In this document: in pieces, positions 1 through 6,961 of the stretch | Layout: each line of letters opens with the position of its first letter | Numbering within the stretch: position 1 is the first letter of the stretch | Source: Actinomycetota bacterium | GTDB lineage: Bacteria; Actinomycetota; Actinomycetes; Actinomycetales; Microbacteriaceae | Direction of reading: 5' to 3' | Assembly (NCBI GenBank): GCA_009704605.1 | Contig: WLDW01000040.1 | Span: 1 to 6,961 of the forward strand | DNA length: 6,961 nucleotides | Translations under genes and position numbers: made by a program | The notes under the pieces: model-generated | Databases searched by the model: none | Told to the model about the DNA's origin: nothing | What the model saw: the letters and a program-made list of their open reading frames with translations, nothing else

Positions 1-845
1 AAGAGCTTGAGAGTAACTTCATCGTTGGAATCAGCGGACTCGACACAAGGGCTCTAACTAGGCACATTCGCTCACTTGGTGCGATGCGCGCTGGTATCTT
101 CTCGGGACCCAGATCGGAACAATCCATAGATAGATTGCTGGAGATTGTTCGTGAAGCTCCAGAAATGAAGGGTTTGTCGCTTAGTTCAGTGGTGACAACA
201 CCAGACGCCTATGAGGTTCCGCATATGGGTCAGTACGTTGGTCGAGTAACAATTCTCGACCTCGGAATAAAGCGCACCACGATAGCCCAGATGATTAACC
301 GTGGGCTTGTGGTTTCGGTGTTGCCGGCCACCTCCGATCTTGATCAAGTGCTGGCAACAAGTCCGGATGCTGTTTTTTACTCAAATGGGCCTGGAGATCC
401 GAGGGCATCCGCCAGTCAGGTAGCCCTGCTGCAAGAGATTCTTAAGCGAAGGATTCCGTTTTTTGGAATCTGTTTTGGGAACCAGTTACTTGGAAGAGCA
501 CTTGGCTTTGACACCTACAAGCTGCCTTTTGGCCATCGTGGCATCAACCAACCAATACTCGATAGAACCACTGGCAAGGTTGAGGTTTCTTCTCACAACC
601 ATGGTTTCGCCGTATCGGTTCCCGGGGGCGAGAACGGTGAAATTGTTGAGTCTCCGGCAGGGTTTGGAAAAGTGAGAGTTTCACATGTGAATCTAAACGA
701 CGACTGCGTTGAGGGACTGGAGTGTCTAGAGCTCAGCGCCTATTCCGTGCAGTTCCATCCAGAAGCAGCAGCGGGTCCACACGATTCTCATCATCTATTT
801 GATCGCCTGGTTGAAATGATCTCTAGCCGGAAGGCGCTTAGCTAA
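1..845 (+). CDS. carA: Carbamoyl-phosphate synthase small (glutaminase) subunit, 5'-truncated by window edge
   Basis: This subunit hydrolyses glutamine and passes ammonia to CarB for carbamoyl phosphate synthesis, feeding pyrimidine and arginine pathways in the cytoplasm. The reading frame is open from base 3, so 280 codons are visible, against roughly 370-390 for a full CarA; the N-terminal part lies outside the window. The visible part starts at the end of the CarA-specific N-terminal domain ([15 protein letters not shown], bases 27-71). A class I glutamine amidotransferase domain follows. Its nucleophile Cys is in [10 protein letters not shown] (Cys codon 471-473), SHNHGF is at about 591-608, and the catalytic His and Glu are in QFHPEA (codons 756-758 and 762-764). 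The motif has Asn where E. coli has His (GICLGHQ), which from memory is common in Actinobacteria. The ATG at 84 is internal, because homology continues upstream of it. The stop TAA (843-845) shares one base with the carB ATG (TAATG), which suggests translational coupling. Confidence 0.96.
   Translation, partial: ELESNFIVGISGLDTRALTRHIRSLGAMRAGIFSGPRSEQSIDRLLEIVREAPEMKGLSLSSVVTTPDAYEVPHMGQYVGRVTILDLGIKRTTIAQMINRGLVVSVLPATSDLDQVLATSPDAVFYSNGPGDPRASASQVALLQEILKRRIPFFGICFGNQLLGRALGFDTYKLPFGHRGINQPILDRTTGKVEVSSHNHGFAVSVPGGENGEIVESPAGFGKVRVSHVNLNDDCVEGLECLELSAYSVQFHPEAAAGPHDSHHLFDRLVEMISSRKALS
829..834 (+). promoter_or_regulatory. Shine-Dalgarno site of carB inside the carA 3' end
   Basis: The purine-rich GGAAGG lies 10 bases before the carB ATG at 845, within the last codons of carA. 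It supports the 845 start and reinitiation or coupled translation from carA. The spacing is slightly long but workable. The call rests only on sequence likeness to the anti-Shine-Dalgarno complement. Confidence 0.5.
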
Positions 846-3800
846 TGCCGAAGAGAGAAGATCTAAAGAGCGTTCTGGTAATTGGTAGCGGGCCAATTGT
901 TATTGGCCAAGCCTGCGAATTCGACTACTCGGGTACTCAGGCCTGCCGTGTGTTGCGGGAAGAAGGTGTGAGAGTAATTCTCGTCAATTCGAATCCTGCG
1001 ACAATCATGACCGACCCCGATTTTGCAGACGCGACCTATGTAGAGCCAATTACGCCCGAGGTAATTGAAGCAATCATTGCCAAGGAGCGACCAGACGCCA
1101 TATTGCCAACACTTGGTGGACAAACTGCTTTAAATGCCGCCATGAAACTTCATGAGCTAGGAGTTTTAGAGAAGTACTCGGTTGAGCTTATTGGAGCAAA
1201 CGTTGCAGCCATTCGCGCCGGTGAAGATCGCAGCGAGTTCAAGCAAATCGTTTTAGATTCTGGAGCCGATGTTGCAAAGTCTTTTATTGCCCACGACATA
1301 GATGAGGCCCTAGCCGCAGCCAAGAATTTGGGTTATCCGGTCGTTGTAAGACCGTCATTTACCATGGGTGGCCTCGGTTCCGGTTTCGCCCACAACAAGG
1401 AAGATTTGATCAGAATTGCCGGTGCTGGTCTTCAGGCCAGCCCGACCAGCGAGGTGTTGCTCGAGGAGTCAATTCTTGGCTGGAAAGAGTACGAACTTGA
1501 ACTAATGCGAGACAAGAATGACAATGCAGTTGTTGTCTGTTCAATTGAGAACGTTGATCCAGTTGGGGTTCATACCGGAGACTCAATCACAGTAGCTCCC
1601 GCTCTGACTTTGACAGACAGAGAGTTCCAGAACCTAAGAGACATTTCGATCCAGATTATTCGAGCCGTCGGTGTTGATACCGGTGGATGCAACATTCAGT
1701 TTGCGGTGAATCCACTCAATGGACGCGTAATTGTTATTGAGATGAACCCCAGGGTCTCAAGATCGTCCGCACTTGCCTCTAAGGCAACTGGTTTTCCAAT
1801 CGCAAAGATTGCCGCAAAACTTGCACTCGGATACACGTTAGATGAGATTCCTAACGATATCACCGGAGTGACACCGGCAAGCTTCGAGCCAACACTTGAT
1901 TACGTTGCCGTAAAGGTTCCGAGGTTCGCGTTTGAGAAGTTCCCAGCAGCGGATTCGACTCTTACAACGACAATGAAGTCCGTTGGCGAGGCCATGGCTA
2001 TTGGAAGAACTTATAGCCAGGCTCTGCAGAAAGCCCTTCGTTCACTTGAGAAGAGGGGTTCCTCATTCCATTGGGGTCCGAACACCACACCACTGAAAGA
2101 CCTTGTGGAGATAATAAGAAAACCAACGGATGGACGAATAGTCGATGTTCAGCAAGCGCTTTTGAAGGGTGCTTCTATTGACGAGGTGTTTGAAGCAACC
2201 AAGATTGACCCCTGGTTCTTAGACCAGATCGTGCTAATCAACGAAGTTGCTGAAACAGTCAGATTGGCAAAGGACTTAGACTTCGAGACCCTCAGGCATG
2301 CAAAAATGCATGGCTTTAGTGATCAGCAAATTGCGCAGATCCGAAGACTGAGTGAGTTTGACGTCAGAAGTATCCGTCACGAGCTAGGCCTGAGGCCGGT
2401 TTACAAGACTGTTGACACTTGTGCGGGGGAGTTTCCGGCTCTTACCCCTTATCACTACTCAACCTATGAGCAAGAAACAGAAGTTGTTGCATCTGACAGA
2501 AGAAAGGTGATCATCCTCGGGTCTGGTCCAAACAGGATCGGCCAGGGAGTCGAGTTTGACTATTCCTGTGTGCACGCTTGTTTTGCTTTGTCTGATGCAG
2601 GTTACGAGACTGTAATGATCAACTGCAACCCGGAAACCGTTTCTACTGATTACGACACTTCAGATCGCTTGTACTTTGAACCAATGACACTCGAAGATGT
2701 TCTGGAAGTGATCCACGCCGAGTCGCTATCTGGCGAAATTGTAGGTGTAATTGTTCAACTCGGGGGTCAGACTGCTCTCGGATTAGCTCAAGGACTCAAA
2801 GACGCGGGAGTCCCGATTCTTGGAACCACACCCGAGTCACTGGATTTGGCTGAGGACAGGGGAGCATTCTCAAAGATCCTTGATCAAGCCGGTCTGCTAT
2901 CTCCAGCAAATGGAACGGCAACAACCCTTGAAGAAGCTAAGGCAGTTGCTCAGAAAATTGGTTATCCAGTATTGGTTCGACCATCTCATGTTCTTGGTGG
3001 TCGCGGGATGGAGATTGTCTACGAGGCCGAGGGAATGACTGGCTACTTTGGTCGAATTGAGGGTCAAGCAATAGTCGGTGTTGAGCATCCTTTACTAGTT
3101 GATCGATTCCTTGATGATGCAATTGAGATAGACATCGATGCTTTGTATGACGGTGTTGAACTGTATGTCGGTGGCGTCATGGAACACATCGAGGAAGCTG
3201 GAATTCACTCTGGTGACTCAAGTTGCACGCTTCCCCCAATTACTTTGAGTGATTCTCAGATAAAGCGAGTCCGCGACGCAACAGAACTAATTGCCAAGGG
3301 GGTCGGCGTAAAAGGATTAATCAACGTTCAGTTTGGTTTAGCCGCGGATGTGCTTTATGTGCTTGAAGCAAACCCGAGGGCCTCGCGAACTGTTCCATTT
3401 GTCTCCAAAGCTCTTGGAATAACACTGGCAAAGGCAGCGTCCCTAGTCATGGTTGGCAAAACCATTCATGAGTTGCGTGCGGAAGGCCACTTGCCAGCAG
3501 TTGACGGTGTTGTTTCTTTACCCGGAGATCCAATCTCAGTCAAGGAAGCAGTTCTTCCCTTTAAGCGGTTCGCAACTCCAGAGGGTAAGTATGTTGACTC
3601 TCTTCTTGGTCCGGAGATGCGATCTACCGGAGAGGTCATGGGAATAGACGTGGACTTTCCAACGGCATTCGCAAAGTCTCAGGCTGCAGCTGGTAGTGCT
3701 CTTCCCAAGTCGGGAAAAATCTTTGTTTCGGTTGCCGACAGAGACAAGCCACAGATGCTTCTGGCTATTCGAAGATTGGCGCAGTTAGGTTTCGAGATCC

Positions 3801-4144
3801 TTGCGACCGAGGGAACGGCGCAAATTCTTGAGAGGCATGGGGTGACTGCCACGTCTGTCCGAAAGCACAGCCAAGGTTCTTCCGAAACATTAGGTCCAAC
3901 AATTGTGGAACTGATAACAGCGGGTCAAGTCGATGTAGTGGTGAACACTCCAACCGGGGCCGCGGCAAGACGGGATGGTTACGAAATTCGAGCGGCCACC
4001 ACGGCAGCGGACAAGCCGATCTTTACAACAATCGCGCAACTGAGCTCGGCAATCGGATCCTTTGAGTCTGTAATTGCAGGGCCGTTCGCAGTTCGATCAT
4101 TGCAAGAATATGCACAAGACAGAAAGGCCGCTCTTGCCAACTAG
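845..4144 (+). CDS. carB: Carbamoyl-phosphate synthase large subunit
   Basis: CarB makes carbamoyl phosphate from bicarbonate, ammonia (channelled from CarA) and two ATP. The protein has 1099 residues, normal for the family (E. coli 1073). It shows the internal duplication typical of CarB. The first ATP-grasp half begins at [13 protein letters not shown] (about residue 10) and carries E299-x-N301-P-R303. The second begins at [13 protein letters not shown] (residue 555) and carries E841-x-N843-P-R845. These acidic, Asn and Arg residues are metal/ATP ligands and fall at the same numbers as in E. coli. Between the halves lies the oligomerisation domain (about 400-550). The C-terminal MGS-like allosteric domain starts near K958 ([11 protein letters not shown]) and has ATEGTA with T988 and T991, then K1007, matching positions that bind UMP/IMP in E. 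coli. Feedback by pyrimidine nucleotides is therefore plausible. The gene starts one base inside the carA stop, and its end overlaps pyrF. The frame is intact throughout. Confidence 0.99.
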   Translation: MPKREDLKSVLVIGSGPIVIGQACEFDYSGTQACRVLREEGVRVILVNSNPATIMTDPDFADATYVEPITPEVIEAIIAKERPDAILPTLGGQTALNAAMKLHELGVLEKYSVELIGANVAAIRAGEDRSEFKQIVLDSGADVAKSFIAHDIDEALAAAKNLGYPVVVRPSFTMGGLGSGFAHNKEDLIRIAGAGLQASPTSEVLLEESILGWKEYELELMRDKNDNAVVVCSIENVDPVGVHTGDSITVAPALTLTDREFQNLRDISIQIIRAVGVDTGGCNIQFAVNPLNGRVIVIEMNPRVSRSSALASKATGFPIAKIAAKLALGYTLDEIPNDITGVTPASFEPTLDYVAVKVPRFAFEKFPAADSTLTTTMKSVGEAMAIGRTYSQALQKALRSLEKRGSSFHWGPNTTPLKDLVEIIRKPTDGRIVDVQQALLKGASIDEVFEATKIDPWFLDQIVLINEVAETVRLAKDLDFETLRHAKMHGFSDQQIAQIRRLSEFDVRSIRHELGLRPVYKTVDTCAGEFPALTPYHYSTYEQETEVVASDRRKVIILGSGPNRIGQGVEFDYSCVHACFALSDAGYETVMINCNPETVSTDYDTSDRLYFEPMTLEDVLEVIHAESLSGEIVGVIVQLGGQTALGLAQGLKDAGVPILGTTPESLDLAEDRGAFSKILDQAGLLSPANGTATTLEEAKAVAQKIGYPVLVRPSHVLGGRGMEIVYEAEGMTGYFGRIEGQAIVGVEHPLLVDRFLDDAIEIDIDALYDGVELYVGGVMEHIEEAGIHSGDSSCTLPPITLSDSQIKRVRDATELIAKGVGVKGLINVQFGLAADVLYVLEANPRASRTVPFVSKALGITLAKAASLVMVGKTIHELRAEGHLPAVDGVVSLPGDPISVKEAVLPFKRFATPEGKYVDSLLGPEMRSTGEVMGIDVDFPTAFAKSQAAAGSALPKSGKIFVSVADRDKPQMLLAIRRLAQLGFEILATEGTAQILERHGVTATSVRKHSQGSSETLGPTIVELITAGQVDVVVNTPTGAAARRDGYEIRAATTAADKPIFTTIAQLSSAIGSFESVIAGPFAVRSLQEYAQDRKAALAN
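4121..4127 (+). promoter_or_regulatory. Shine-Dalgarno site supporting a TTG start for pyrF
   Basis: AGAAAGG sits 6 bases before the TTG at 4134, inside the carB 3' end. The competing in-frame ATG at 4110 has only a weak purine stretch (GCAAGA) before it. This site, together with where homology to other PyrF N-termini begins, is the reason for preferring the 4134 start. Confidence 0.45.
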
Positions 4145-4967
4145 TTTCGGAGAGAGCCTTCTCAAAACATTTGCCAGCAGTGGTCAGCTTTGTGTTGGTA
4201 TGGACCCGAGTGTGGAACAGCTCAAAAAATGGGGACTTCCCGAAAGCGCTGCCGGAGCCGAAAAATTCTGCATCCAAATGATTGATAACTGCGTTGGCGA
4301 AATTGGTTTATTGAAACCCCAGGTTTCATTCTTTGAGCAGTTTGGTTCCGAGGGCTTCGCCGCCTTGGAGCGACTGCTTGTTCGAGCTTCTGAAGCGGGT
4401 TTCATTGTTATAGCTGATGCCAAACGAGGAGACATCGGAACCACAATGGATGGCTACGCTAGGGCCTGGCTTTCAACGGAGGGTCCTTTCGTAGCAGACG
4501 CGGTAACTTTTTCACCGTACCTAGGCGCAGAATCTCTCGACCCCACGATTGCATTTGCGTCAAGAAATTCCAAGGGAGTGTTTATCCTGGCGGCAACCTC
4601 CAATCCGGAGGGCAAAGTTCTGCAGTCTTCTGTTTCTGAGAATCAACGAAGCGTTGCAAGCAACGTTGCCTCATATGCTGCTGGTTTCAATAAGGAATCT
4701 ATGGGTTCGGTTGGTTTGGTCATCGGCGCGCAGGCTAATCTAATTGACATGGCTATCGATCCCAAGAAACTTATTCACACTCCCATACTGGCGCCAGGCT
4801 TTGGTACTCAGGGTGCAAAGCTTTCGAATGCACGGTCAATTTTTGGAGATCTTGCTGACGTGACAATTTATAGCGTCTCTAGATCTGTGGCGGGAGAGTC
4901 GTCGGTTGGCTTGCGAGAAAGAGTTCAAATTGCGAAAGCAGAATTAGAGATTGGGCTTTCGAGATGA
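4134..4967 (+). CDS. pyrF: Orotidine 5'-phosphate decarboxylase, actinobacterial (long, type 2) class
   Basis: PyrF decarboxylates OMP to UMP, the last step of de novo pyrimidine synthesis. With the TTG start the protein has 277 residues, in line with the longer subfamily rather than the roughly 245-residue E. coli form. Its TIM-barrel landmarks are LCVGMDP (D24), [11 protein letters not shown] (K61), [10 protein letters not shown] (D95, K97, D100) and the phosphate-binding loops APGFGTQG and SRSVAG (R250). K61, D95, K97 and D100 fit the Lys/Asp-Lys-Asp catalytic array known from E. coli (K44, D71, K73, D76). The start is uncertain. An in-frame ATG at 4110 would add 8 residues and one at 4074 would add 20, but homology begins at about SFGESLL and a Shine-Dalgarno match precedes 4134. 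With the TTG start, carB and pyrF overlap by 11 bases. The stop TGA overlaps the gmk ATG (ATGA), implying coupled translation. Confidence 0.96.
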   Translation: MPTSFGESLLKTFASSGQLCVGMDPSVEQLKKWGLPESAAGAEKFCIQMIDNCVGEIGLLKPQVSFFEQFGSEGFAALERLLVRASEAGFIVIADAKRGDIGTTMDGYARAWLSTEGPFVADAVTFSPYLGAESLDPTIAFASRNSKGVFILAATSNPEGKVLQSSVSENQRSVASNVASYAAGFNKESMGSVGLVIGAQANLIDMAIDPKKLIHTPILAPGFGTQGAKLSNARSIFGDLADVTIYSVSRSVAGESSVGLRERVQIAKAELEIGLSR

Positions 4968-5518
4968 TTGCAAAATTAGTTGTACTTTCCGGGCCGTCTG
5001 CTGTGGGTAAAGGAACATTGGCTAGCTACATCATCGAACAGAACAAGGACTATGAGCTCTCGGTTTCAGCCACTACGAGAAGCCCGCGTCCCGGAGAAAT
5101 TGATGGAATATCATATCGATTCGTGAGCGAAGACGAGTTTTCAAGGATGCAGCAATCAAATGAGCTACTTGAGTGGGCCACCGTTCACGGTCAGCACAGA
5201 TACGGCACACCTAGGTTCCCGGTAGAGAAGGCGCTTGCCGAGGGTAAGAATGTGGTTCTCGAAATTGATGTGCAGGGAGCTTTTCAAGTAAAGAAGTCTT
5301 TCCCAGAGGCACTTTTGGTTTTTGTGAATCCTCCTAGTTTTGAAGAACTTGAGGCAAGGATGGAAAAGCGGGGCACAGAAAGCCCAGAAGATAAGCTTCG
5401 GAGGCTGGAAACTGCCACATCAGAGCTCTCACAAGCCGATTCCTTTGATTTTCAGGTGATAAATGACGAGGTAGCCAGATGCGCCCAAGAAGTCGTAGAC
5501 TTAGTTAAATCCAACTAA
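4964..5518 (+). CDS. gmk: Guanylate kinase
   Basis: Gmk phosphorylates GMP (and dGMP) to GDP with ATP, a required step of GTP supply and GMP recycling. The 184-residue protein is slightly shorter than E. coli Gmk (207) but complete. The P-loop GPSAVGKGT is at residues 10-18. The GMP-binding region [19 protein letters not shown] is at 35-53, with R39 and R42. Further conserved blocks are E70-W71, RYGTP (79-83), EIDVQGA (100-106) and the lid arginines in RMEKRGTE (132-139). The ATG at 4964 is firm because the P-loop follows after nine residues. The gene begins inside the pyrF stop codon. In mycobacteria and many other Actinobacteria mihF lies directly upstream of gmk; it is absent here, and Gmk carries no N-terminal extra domain that could replace it. 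Gmk of several Gram-positive bacteria is inhibited by (p)ppGpp; whether this one is cannot be read from the sequence. Confidence 0.98.
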   Translation: MIAKLVVLSGPSAVGKGTLASYIIEQNKDYELSVSATTRSPRPGEIDGISYRFVSEDEFSRMQQSNELLEWATVHGQHRYGTPRFPVEKALAEGKNVVLEIDVQGAFQVKKSFPEALLVFVNPPSFEELEARMEKRGTESPEDKLRRLETATSELSQADSFDFQVINDEVARCAQEVVDLVKSN

Positions 5519-5522
5519 TTGC

Positions 5523-5529
5523 AGGGAAG
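5523..5529 (+). promoter_or_regulatory. Shine-Dalgarno site of rpoZ
   Basis: AGGGAAG lies 6 bases before the rpoZ ATG at 5536, within the 17-base gap after gmk. It is among the clearest ribosome-binding sites in the window. It fits a gene that does not overlap its upstream neighbour and so cannot rely on coupling alone. Confidence 0.6.
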
Positions 5530-5535
5530 TTTGTC

Positions 5536-5790
5536 ATGTCAGAAAAGCTTGAAGGTATTGTTTCTCCGTCTATCGATAACCTAATGGACCGTGTTGACTC
5601 AAAGTATGAGCTTGTAATGTTTGCCGCCAAGCGAGCACGTCAGATCAACGATTACTACTCCTCTCTGCACGAGGGATCACTTTTTAGCAACGTAGGCCCA
5701 CTTGTTGATGTAACAATCGACGAGAAGCCACTAACTATTGCTCTGAATGAAGTTGACCAGGGACTTCTCACCAAGAAAAATCTAGACTAA
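5536..5790 (+). CDS. rpoZ: DNA-directed RNA polymerase omega subunit
   Basis: Omega is the small accessory subunit of RNA polymerase; it helps fold and assemble beta' into the core enzyme. The protein has 84 residues. The family signature is clear: [26 protein letters not shown] at about residues 13-38, followed by NDYYSSL, then VGPLVDV (54-60) and the actinobacterial-style tail [16 protein letters not shown] (63-78). It ends shortly after that tail, so it is at the short end for actinobacterial omega proteins and lacks a long C-terminal extension. The ATG at 5536 has a good Shine-Dalgarno match at 5523-5529. The position between gmk and coaBC is the usual actinobacterial context and supports the call. 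No separate promoter or terminator is visible in the 17-base and 14-base flanking gaps, so it is probably co-transcribed. Confidence 0.97.
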   Translation: MSEKLEGIVSPSIDNLMDRVDSKYELVMFAAKRARQINDYYSSLHEGSLFSNVGPLVDVTIDEKPLTIALNEVDQGLLTKKNLD

Positions 5791-5804
5791 ACGGCAAAGC
5801 TTAA

Positions 5805-6961
5805 TTGGCTAACGTAGTCGTTGGTGTAACAGGCGGGATTGCTGCCTATAAATCCGCTGCCCTTATTCGACTGCTGTCTGAAGCCGGCCACAGTGTCCAA
5901 GTTGTAGCAACACTCAATTCCACGCGGTTCATCGGGACAACTACCCTAGAGGCGCTTTCTCACAACAAAGTCCAAATAGTCGATCCAGATCTTTTCACTG
6001 ATGTTGAGAACGTCAAGCATGTGTCTCTCGCAAAATCCGCAGATCTAGTTGTGATTGCACCTGCAACAGCATCCTTCCTAGCTAAAGTTGCAGCGGGTAT
6101 CGCTGATGATCTTTTGACAACAACGGTGCTCACCGCTACCTGTCCAGTGATAATCGCCCCAGCCATGCACACCGAGATGTGGGAAAATCCTGCAACTCAG
6201 CACAACATCGAAACCCTTAAGAGCCGTGGCGTGCACATTGTGGACCCTGGTGTTGGAAGGCTCACTGGAGAAGACACTGGCGTTGGTCGACTAGCTGAGC
6301 CAGAAGTTATTCTCTCCGCTGCCAGCGCCTTGCTAGGCGAGAGAATCCTGGCGGGTGTTCAAGTGCTTGTCACGACCGGAGGCACCAGGGAGCGAATTGA
6401 TCCTGCTCGTTTTGTTGGAAATTTCTCTTCAGGAAAGCAGGGCCTAGCTTTTGCTAGAGCCGCCATCGAAATGGGTGCAAGCGTAAGAGTAATCGCCGCA
6501 AACGTCGATCAGAGCTTGCTCCAAGGGATAGAGCACTCGAATGTGGTCAGCGCATCTGATCTGAGCAAGAGCATCAATGATGCAATTGGCAGCTTTGATC
6601 TGCTGGTCATGGCGGCAGCGGTTGCCGATTACAGCCCAACTCTTGTTTCTGATGTGAAGATTAAGCGGTCTGCTTCCGGAGAGAACATCCAGATCTCGCT
6701 GACTGCCAATCCTGACATAGTCGCAGCTGTGTCGGAAAGGACCAGAAGCGCGGGATCAGACGCGGTGATCGTCGCCTTTGCTGCGGAGTCAGGAGATGAT
6801 CTAGAGTCGCTGGCCAAGACAAAGCTCCTCTCAAAAAAGTGCGACTTTGTTGTTGCTAACAACATCAGCTCAGGCGAAGTATTCGGCTCGGATCAGAACT
6901 CGGTCTTGTTGGTTTCTCAGAGCGATTCGACTAGGTTCTCGGGTTCGAAGCTAGAGATTGC
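5805..6961 (+). CDS. coaBC: Bifunctional phosphopantothenoylcysteine decarboxylase / phosphopantothenate-cysteine ligase (Dfp), 3'-truncated by window edge
   Basis: CoaBC couples 4'-phosphopantothenate to cysteine (CoaB, CTP-dependent in bacteria) and decarboxylates the product (CoaC, FMN flavoprotein) to 4'-phosphopantetheine for CoA synthesis. 385 codons are visible of an expected 400-415. The N-terminal CoaC domain has GVTGGIAAYKSA (residues 7-18), the catalytic His in VKHVSLAKSADLVVIAPATA (H72), and APAMHTEMW (118-126). The CoaB domain starts near residue 186 with TTGGTRERIDPARF, then GNFSSGKQG (N206), MAAAVADYSP (269-278), KIKR (285-288) and CDFVVANN near the end. The start is TTG: an in-frame TAA (5802-5804) sits directly before it, and GVTGGIAAYK begins six residues later, so no ATG or GTG alternative exists. 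The Shine-Dalgarno signal before it is weak. E. coli Dfp has Cys in ACGDxGxGR and Asn in PAMN; this protein has TGEDTGVGR and PAMH, which I recall as actinobacterial forms. Confidence 0.97.
   Translation, partial: MANVVVGVTGGIAAYKSAALIRLLSEAGHSVQVVATLNSTRFIGTTTLEALSHNKVQIVDPDLFTDVENVKHVSLAKSADLVVIAPATASFLAKVAAGIADDLLTTTVLTATCPVIIAPAMHTEMWENPATQHNIETLKSRGVHIVDPGVGRLTGEDTGVGRLAEPEVILSAASALLGERILAGVQVLVTTGGTRERIDPARFVGNFSSGKQGLAFARAAIEMGASVRVIAANVDQSLLQGIEHSNVVSASDLSKSINDAIGSFDLLVMAAAVADYSPTLVSDVKIKRSASGENIQISLTANPDIVAAVSERTRSAGSDAVIVAFAAESGDDLESLAKTKLLSKKCDFVVANNISSGEVFGSDQNSVLLVSQSDSTRFSGSKLEI

Noticed and set aside
339..348. Palindrome CTTGATCAAG, present again at 2879-2888
   Set aside because: Both copies are within coding sequence (carA and carB) and a 10-base palindrome shared twice is easily explained by chance and codon use; no spacing or context suggests a binding site.
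463..675. Plus-strand alternative frame inside carA, with similar ones at 2820-3038, 3453-3647 and 4549-4743
   Set aside because: They are fully contained in well-supported genes in another frame, have no recognisable domain and no good independent start signal.
2297..2312. Perfect inverted repeat CATGCA-AAAA-TGCATG that could form a small hairpin
   Set aside because: It lies inside carB, encodes ordinary residues (RHAKMHGF), has only a 6-bp stem and no following T-run, so it is not supported as a terminator or operator.
4023..4277. Minus-strand open frame of 84 codons across the carB/pyrF junction, and similar minus-strand frames at 863-1123, 3765-3968, 4184-4444, 5960-6172 and 6629-6865
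   Set aside because: Each lies opposite a strongly conserved gene, and the translations show no recognisable motif and look like antisense shadow frames.
5519..5535. Possible internal promoter or terminator between gmk and rpoZ
   Set aside because: The gap is 17 bases and holds only the Shine-Dalgarno site; no hairpin with T-run is visible and I could not identify a convincing -35/-10 pair upstream.
1..6961. A novel defence, mobile or otherwise undescribed system
   Set aside because: Every long open stretch is accounted for by six recognised core-metabolism genes with intact motifs and normal spacing; there is no unexplained gene, repeat array or composition shift that I can see.

Overview
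This window is a continuous plus-strand block of core housekeeping genes: carA (3' part) - carB - pyrF - gmk - rpoZ - coaBC (5' part, nearly complete). The gene order and several lineage-style motifs point to Actinobacteria. These include the CarA form [10 protein letters not shown], the CoaC form APAMHTEMW, and an rpoZ that sits next to gmk and coaBC. Four 60-base lines counted by hand ranged from 42 to 53% GC. That is low for most Actinobacteria and would suit a streamlined freshwater or marine group, such as small Microbacteriaceae of the Rhodoluna/Aquiluna kind or acI-like Nanopelagicales. The taxonomic guess is inference, not something the sequence proves.

Layout: bases 1-845 hold the C-terminal three quarters of CarA, the glutaminase subunit of carbamoyl-phosphate synthetase. 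Bases 845-4144 hold the full synthetase subunit CarB. PyrF (OMP decarboxylase) overlaps the end of carB, and its most likely start is a TTG at 4134. Guanylate kinase starts inside the pyrF stop (ATGA, 4964-4967). RNA polymerase omega follows after 17 bases. The bifunctional CoaBC (Dfp) follows after another 14 bases, starting at a TTG (5805) that comes directly after an in-frame TAA, and it runs off the right edge. No gap exceeds 17 bases, so there is no room for a terminator, a tRNA or an independent regulatory region between genes. Transcription of the whole block as one unit is the simplest reading. The promoter lies left of the window.

How the genes work together: CarA/CarB make carbamoyl phosphate for pyrimidines and arginine, and PyrF performs the last step to UMP. 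Gmk converts GMP to GDP, omega is an assembly subunit of the RNA polymerase that consumes the NTPs, and CoaBC makes 4'-phosphopantetheine for CoA. The block thus combines nucleotide supply with transcription and cofactor synthesis, a known actinobacterial neighbourhood.

I found no mobile element, CRISPR array, RNA gene, significant repeat or previously undescribed system. The points most worth checking are modest: mihF is absent from its usual actinobacterial position between pyrF and gmk, there are two non-ATG or ambiguous starts, and some active-site motifs in CoaC and CarA differ from the E. coli forms.
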